Assembly (NCBI GenBank): GCA_019415335.1
Contig: DXKH01000082.1
Location: 1 to 64,000 of the forward strand
Reading direction: 5' to 3'
Source: Citrobacter sp.
GTDB taxonomy: Bacteria; Pseudomonadota; Gammaproteobacteria; Enterobacterales; Enterobacteriaceae
DNA length: 64,000 bases
In this document: piece after piece, positions 59,972 to 64,000 of the stretch
Position numbering within the stretch: the stretch's first letter is position 1
Layout: each line of letters starts with the position of its first letter
Notes under the pieces: generated by a model
The model's input: the letters and a program-made list of their open reading frames with translations, nothing else
The model's database searches: none
Told to the model about the DNA's origin: nothing
Position numbers and translations under genes: made by a program

Positions 59972-60597
59972 TGCCCCGCCAGTAACTGGTGGTCGAGGGC
60001 GAAATGAACCAGATCGATGGTGCTGTGACAGTTCAGCTTGCCCAATACGTTAGCGCGATGGACATGCACCGTTTTATGGCTGAGATCGAGTTTGAAGGCA
60101 ATCTCCTTTACGCTGTTGCCTTTGACCAGTAAATCAAACACTTCCCGTTCGCGCGGGGTTAGTACCTCCAGCACTGGCGATGAGGGCTCGCCGCCGCGCA
60201 ACGCCCGCAGCGCATCGGCACAGAGGTAATGCCCGCCCAGCCCAACGGAACGGACGGCCTGCACTAACTCTTCCGGTCCGCAGCGTTTGGTCAGATAGCC
60301 GCTGGCACCCGCATCCAGCGCGCTCTGCACGAAGGCTGGCGTGTCATAGATGCTAAGAATAATGGCGCGAAACTGTGGCCTCTGCGCCCGCAGGCGTTTC
60401 AGCAGGCTCAGACCGTTTTCGTCCGGCATGGCGATGTCCATCACCGCAACGTTAACGTCGTCCCGCAATAAAGCTGGCCAGGCTTCCGCCGCGCTGCTGT
60501 ACTGGCCTGCGACGTCGAGGTCTTCTTCGAGGCTGAGTAACTGCGCAAAGCCGGAACGTACCACCACATGGTCGTCCACCAGCACCACACGTATCAT
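59968..60597 (-). CDS. UhpA-like NarL-family response regulator
   Basis: A 209-residue regulator. The receiver domain has VVLVDDHVVVRSGFAQLLSL, the phospho-acceptor Asp in VAVMDIAMPDENG, and the Lys in SGYLTKRCGPEELV; the C-terminal LuxR/NarL HTH is LTPREREVFDLLVKGNSVKE to LDLSHKTVHVHRANVLGKL. It is the first gene of the unit that continues with the kinase, the UhpC-like sensor and afuABC, and probably activates its own operon. Confidence 0.88.
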   Translation of the reverse strand: MIRVVLVDDHVVVRSGFAQLLSLEEDLDVAGQYSSAAEAWPALLRDDVNVAVMDIAMPDENGLSLLKRLRAQRPQFRAIILSIYDTPAFVQSALDAGASGYLTKRCGPEELVQAVRSVGLGGHYLCADALRALRGGEPSSPVLEVLTPREREVFDLLVKGNSVKEIAFKLDLSHKTVHVHRANVLGKLNCHSTIDLVHFALDHQLLAGH

Positions 60598-60770
60598 GAT
60601 TTTGCTCTCTTGGCGGATAATGACCCTATGATGCCTGGCGCCGCTGCGCTGGCAATCAATCAGGCACAGTTATGGAATGAATGTAACAAAATGGCAATAT
60701 TTGGGGGCGCTGGGGGTATGCGTTTTTCCTGTTATTTCATCAAACGGTTCCACAAGGTGTCAGGCATTTC
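60598..60770. other. Upstream region of the afu/uhp-like operon
   Basis: Holds the promoter of the six-gene minus-strand operon and, towards its right end, a degenerate copy of the 62-bp repeat (CATCAAACGGTTCCACAAGG). No gene is visible. Confidence 0.4.
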
Positions 60771-61000
60771 CATGTCACTTCTTTAAAGGGTTCCATTCGC
60801 TTTATGTTTCGTACAAGGTTTCATGTGCGTTCCATGTCACTTCTTTAAAGGATTCCGTTCGCTTTATGTTTCGTACAAGGTTTCATGTGTGTTCCATGTC
60901 ACTTCTTTAAAGGGTTCCGTTCGCTTTATGCTTCGTACAAGGTTTCATGTGCGCGCCATGTTACTTCTTTAAAGGGTTCCGTTCGCCCTACGAACCGTGA
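60771..61000. repeat. 62-bp tandem repeat, left arm of a large inverted structure
   Basis: The motif CATGTCACTTCTTTAAAGG starts at 60771, 60833, 60895 and 60957 (the last with one change), exactly 62 bases apart. Each unit continues GTTCCGTTCGC then TTTATGTTTCGTACAAGG and TTTCATGTG. The fourth unit is cut after GTTCGCC. The 30 bases from CATGTC to GTTCGC recur in inverse orientation on the right side of the element (exact for the unit at 60895 versus 61617-61646). Confidence 0.9.
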
Positions 61001-61018
61001 TTCTCTGGACGTAAATTT

Positions 61019-61523
61019 CCCGCGAACGTGTTAAGGAGGCTCGTCGCCGCCTCCTTAACAATCCTGGCTCCCGGCAGGAAAATTGTCGCTTCGCGATACC
61101 CTCCGCTTATTCCTCCAGGCTACCGGGTCGGGCGCGACTCAGCATCCCTGCTTCGCGCGCCCTGAACCCGCATCCCTGCGGGTTCCCCCGGCCCTCCGGA
61201 AACACGTCGGCAATTTTCAGCCGGACCCATCCACACCTGACCATCACTGCCGTTTGCCTTTTTAAAGCGAAATGAATTTACCTGAAAGGCAAAGAGTCGA
61301 AGCGGTGCCGTTGGTCCGGCGTGAAAATCGATGAGCCGTTGGCGACTGCCCGGGTCCGCCCGCAGGGAAGCGGGCGGAGGGGACGGCCTGCAGGGATGCA
61401 GGCTCGACCCCGACCCGAAAGGCAGACGACATAAGGCGAATGGACCACGAAGTGGCGATTTTCCTTGCCGGGAGCCGGGATTGTTAAGGGCGTGGCGGAG
61501 AACGCCCTTAACACGTTCGCGGG
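61019..61523. repeat. Nested inverted repeats and hairpins, core of the element
   Basis: CCCGCGAACGTGTTAAGG at 61019-61036 is repeated exactly in inverse orientation at 61506-61523. Inside, 61057-61093 pairs with 61448-61485 (AACAATCCTGGCTCCCGGCA against the complement of TGCCGGGAGCCGGGATTGTT, with a few mismatches). Each side has its own perfect 11-bp hairpin: GTTAAGGAGGC/GCCTCCTTAAC on the left and GTTAAGGGCGT/ACGCCCTTAAC on the right. The centre has further hairpins with a GGGA (or TCCC) loop, for example GAACCCGCATCCCTGCGGG and GCCTGCAGGGATGCAGGC. No protein is convincingly encoded. Confidence 0.85.
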
Positions 61524-61552
61524 TGAGTGGGTTCCAAAGAAACAATGGTCAT

Positions 61553-61705
61553 AAGGCGAACGGAACCCTTTGATGAAGTGACATGAAAACGTCTGTTCCA
61601 CGGTTAGAAATACAAGGCGAACGGAACCCTTTAAAGAAGTGACATGAAAACGTCTGTTCCATGGTTAGAAATACAAGGCGAACGGAACCGTTTGATACGG
61701 TGACA
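61553..61705. repeat. 61-bp tandem repeat, right arm of the large inverted structure
   Basis: AAGGCGAACGGAACCCTTT starts at 61553, 61614 and 61675 (the last with one change), 61 bases apart. Each unit continues AAAGAAGTGACATGAAAACG, TCTGTTCCACGGTTAGAAAT. The first 30 bases are the reverse complement of the left-arm repeat; the remaining half of the unit differs from that of the left arm. A further AAGGCGAA lies at 61433. Confidence 0.9.
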
Positions 61706-61841
61706 TGAAAGTCATATCCCAACTAACCATTCCCGTTTTTTTTCTAAAAACGCTTTGTTCTTAGCAATAATTTTTAATTCCTTTATCAAATCCGACTGCA
61801 ACGAAATACTGCCCCCATAACAAGACAAGGGAGCAGACAAT

Positions 61842-62804
61842 ATGGCACGTTCATCGCGTAATACACTTCTCGCCGCACTGGCATTCATCACTTTTCAGGC
61901 GCAGGCGGTGAACGTCACCGTCGCGTATCAAACCTCCGCTGAACCCGCGAAAGTGGCACAGGCGGATAACACCTTTGCCAAAGAGAGCGGAGCCACCGTC
62001 GACTGGCGTAAATTCGACAGCGGCGCGAGCATCGTCCGCGCTCTGGCCTCTGGCGATGTGCAGATCGGCAATCTCGGCTCCAGTCCGCTGGCGGTCGCCG
62101 CCAGTCAGCAGGTCCCAATCGAGGTTTTCCTGCTGGCGTCAAAACTCGGTAACTCCGAAGCGCTGGTGGTGAAGAAAACGATCGGCAAACCCGAGGATCT
62201 GATCGGCAAACGCATCGCGGTGCCGTTTATCTCCACCACCCACTACAGCCTGTTGGCGGCGCTCAAACACTGGGGGATCAAACCCGGTCAGGTGGAGATT
62301 GTGAACCTGCAACCGCCGGCGATTATCGCCGCCTGGCAGCGCGGGGATATTGACGGGGCTTATGTCTGGGCACCAGCCGTTAACGCACTGGAAAAAGACG
62401 GCAAGGTGCTGACCGACTCGGAAAAAGTCGGTGAGTGGGGTGCGCCGACGCTGGATGTGTGGGTGGTGCGCAAAGACTTTGCCGAGAAGCATCCGGAGGT
62501 GGTGAAAGCCTTCGCGAAAAGCGCCATCGACGCACAGCAACCCTATATCGCGAATCCCGACGAATGGCTGAAACAGCCGGAGAACATCAGCAAGCTGTCG
62601 CGTCTGAGCGGCGTTCCGGAAGCCGATGTGCCGGGACTGGTGAAAGGCAATACCTATCTCACTCCCCAACAGCAGACGGCTGAGCTGACCGGACCGGTAA
62701 ACAAAGCGATTATCGACACCGCGCAGTTTCTGAAGGAGCAGGGCAAGGTGCCTGCGGTGGCAAGCGATTACAGCCAGTACGTTACCGATCGCTTCGTGCA
62801 ATAA
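61842..62804 (+). CDS. tauA: TauA, taurine-binding periplasmic protein
   Basis: A 320-residue exported protein, the same length as E. coli TauA. The signal peptide is [17 protein letters not shown]; the mature part starts [20 protein letters not shown], the sulfonate-binding fold of the SsuA/TauA family, with [12 protein letters not shown] and [14 protein letters not shown] further on. It delivers taurine to TauBC under sulfate limitation. GGGAGC lies ahead of the ATG. The 130 bases upstream are AT-rich and should hold the Cbl/CysB-dependent promoter. Confidence 0.95.
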   Translation: MARSSRNTLLAALAFITFQAQAVNVTVAYQTSAEPAKVAQADNTFAKESGATVDWRKFDSGASIVRALASGDVQIGNLGSSPLAVAASQQVPIEVFLLASKLGNSEALVVKKTIGKPEDLIGKRIAVPFISTTHYSLLAALKHWGIKPGQVEIVNLQPPAIIAAWQRGDIDGAYVWAPAVNALEKDGKVLTDSEKVGEWGAPTLDVWVVRKDFAEKHPEVVKAFAKSAIDAQQPYIANPDEWLKQPENISKLSRLSGVPEADVPGLVKGNTYLTPQQQTAELTGPVNKAIIDTAQFLKEQGKVPAVASDYSQYVTDRFVQ

Positions 62805-62815
62805 AGGAGGCGCTG

Positions 62816-63583
62816 ATGCTGCAACTCTCTCATCTGTATGCCGATTACGGCGGTAAACCGGCGCTGGAAGATATCAACCTGACGCTCGACAATGGTGAGC
62901 TTTTAGTGGTGCTGGGGCCTTCGGGATGTGGCAAAACGACGCTGCTGAACCTGATTGCCGGATTTGTGCCGTATCAGCACGGCAGCATTCACCTGGCGGG
63001 AAAACGCGTTGACGGGCCAGGTGCGGAGCGTGGTGTGGTGTTTCAGCACGAAGGGCTGCTGCCGTGGCGCAATGTGCAGGATAACGTCGCGTTGGGTCTG
63101 CAACTGGCAGGCATCGGGAAAGCGCAGCGCATCAGTATCGCTCAGGACATGTTGAAAAAAGTGGGGCTGGACGGGGCAGGAAAACGCTTTATCTGGCAGC
63201 TTTCCGGCGGTCAGCGCCAGCGCGTTGGCATTGCCCGCGCACTGGCGGCGAACCCACAGCTGTTGCTGCTGGATGAACCCTTTGGCGCGCTGGACGCCTT
63301 TACCCGCGAACAGATGCAAACCCTGCTGCTGAAACTCTGGCATGAGACCGGCAAGCAGGTGCTGTTGATTACGCATGATATTGAAGAAGCGGTGTTTATG
63401 GCCACCGAACTGGTGCTGTTGTCACCAGGACCCGGCCGGGTGCTGGAGCGTCTGCCGCTGACCTTTGCCCGCCGCTTTGTGGCGGGGGAAGCGAGCCGCA
63501 GCATTAAGTCCGATCCGCAGTTTATCGCGACCCGCGAATACGTCTTAAGCCGCGTCTTTGAGCAACGGGAGGCCTTCTCATGA
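62816..63583 (+). CDS. tauB: TauB, taurine ABC transporter ATPase
   Basis: A 255-residue ATPase, the same length as E. coli TauB: Walker [10 protein letters not shown], signature [15 protein letters not shown], Walker [13 protein letters not shown], and the switch His in [19 protein letters not shown] precedes the ATG. The stop overlaps the tauC start (ATGA, 63580-63583). Confidence 0.95.
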   Translation: MLQLSHLYADYGGKPALEDINLTLDNGELLVVLGPSGCGKTTLLNLIAGFVPYQHGSIHLAGKRVDGPGAERGVVFQHEGLLPWRNVQDNVALGLQLAGIGKAQRISIAQDMLKKVGLDGAGKRFIWQLSGGQRQRVGIARALAANPQLLLLDEPFGALDAFTREQMQTLLLKLWHETGKQVLLITHDIEEAVFMATELVLLSPGPGRVLERLPLTFARRFVAGEASRSIKSDPQFIATREYVLSRVFEQREAFS

Positions 63584-64000
63584 GTGTGGTGATCAACGAC
63601 AAACTGCGCCAACGGCCACTGAGATGGCGCTGGCCGTTCTCGCGCCAGATTACGCTGAGCCTTGCGACACTGACGGTGATTCTGGCGGTGTGGTGGACGG
63701 TTGCCGCGCTACAACTGATAAGCCCCCTGTTTTTGCCGCCGCCGGACCAGGTGTTGCAAAAGCTTATCACCATCGCCGGTCCGCAAGGGTTTATGGATGC
63801 CACGCTGTGGCAGCATCTGGCCGCCAGTCTGACCCGTATCGTGCTGGCGCTGCTGGCCGCGGTGGCGTTCGGCATTCCGGTCGGGATTGCGATGGGACTC
63901 AGCCCAACGCTACGCGGCATACTCGATCCGATCATCGAGCTTTATCGTCCGGTGCCACCGCTGGCCTATTTGCCGCTGATGGTGATCTGGTTTGGGATTG
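63580..64000 (+). CDS. tauC: TauC, taurine ABC transporter permease (cut by window end)
   Basis: The first 140 codons of the permease are visible: [20 protein letters not shown], a first membrane helix ([19 protein letters not shown]), and the start of the permease core ([20 protein letters not shown] type, then [20 protein letters not shown]). The rest lies outside the window. Taurine dioxygenase tauD is expected to follow. Confidence 0.93.
   Translation, partial: MSVVINDKLRQRPLRWRWPFSRQITLSLATLTVILAVWWTVAALQLISPLFLPPPDQVLQKLITIAGPQGFMDATLWQHLAASLTRIVLALLAAVAFGIPVGIAMGLSPTLRGILDPIIELYRPVPPLAYLPLMVIWFGI

Noticed and set aside
61120..61545. 141-codon ORF through the hairpin core of the repeat element
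   Set aside because: The frame crosses both sides of nested inverted repeats and translates into Arg/Pro/Ser-rich text without domain features; the structure is better explained as non-coding.

Overview
The window is chromosomal DNA of a gamma-proteobacterium of the family Enterobacteriaceae, most likely a Citrobacter or a close relative. The case rests on near-E. coli-like proteins in E. coli-like order (yahN, yahO, prpRBCDE, a lac operon with lacI, mmuM, afuABC, tauABC), REP-type palindromes between genes, and accessory genes that E. coli K-12 lacks at these places. The genus is an inference from gene content, not from a marker gene.

Left third (1-14.7 kb) is an accessory graveyard. It starts with a broken IS1182-type transposase, a DUF805 membrane protein and two exported proteins. 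A two-partner secretion / contact-dependent inhibition (CDI) locus follows on the minus strand: an intact TpsB/CdiB transporter, a CdiA-like exoprotein that has lost its central part and is out of frame, and a still readable VENN/toxin end with a candidate immunity gene. Directly downstream lies a badly frameshifted remnant that looks like an older displaced module. Then come prophage scraps: the C-terminal end of a lambdoid-type integrase, tail-fibre-like fragments, a second (P4-type) integrase N-terminus with stop codons, small phage-type ORFs, and an intact three-gene gtr (O-antigen glucosylation) cluster.

Middle left (14.7-35 kb): an AraC regulator with a xylo-oligosaccharide transporter and GH43 beta-xylosidase; an orphan PTS EIIB; a zinc alcohol dehydrogenase; a YeiL-like Crp-family regulator facing a dead nucleoside hydrolase (rihB-like) across a 40-bp near-perfect palindrome; a methyltransferase; a LysR regulator, cupin and Bcr/CflA exporter; a POT peptide transporter; and two convergent autotransporters that share a barrel but not a passenger, enclosing a lipoprotein gene and yahN.

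Right half (35.7-64 kb): yahO; the propionate methylcitrate-cycle locus prpR/prpBCDE with a clear sigma-54 promoter and PrpR-type palindromes; a lac operon in which lacI, lacZ, lacY, O1, O2 and the CRP site are preserved but lacA is a 5'-deleted, frameshifted remnant and O3 is absent; a GlxA-type regulator and a metallo-hydrolase upstream of lacI; mmuM without mmuP; a six-gene operon coupling a UhpABC-like sensor system to the AfuABC sugar-phosphate/iron-type ABC transporter; then a roughly 0.95-kb non-coding structure made of 62-bp and 61-bp tandem repeats in opposite orientation flanking nested hairpins; and finally tauABC (tauC cut by the window end).

The strongest candidates for something undescribed are the large inverted repeat/hairpin element at about 60.77-61.71 kb and, second, the regulatory palindrome at 20.9 kb and the collapsed CDI locus. 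No CRISPR array, rRNA or tRNA gene was recognised.
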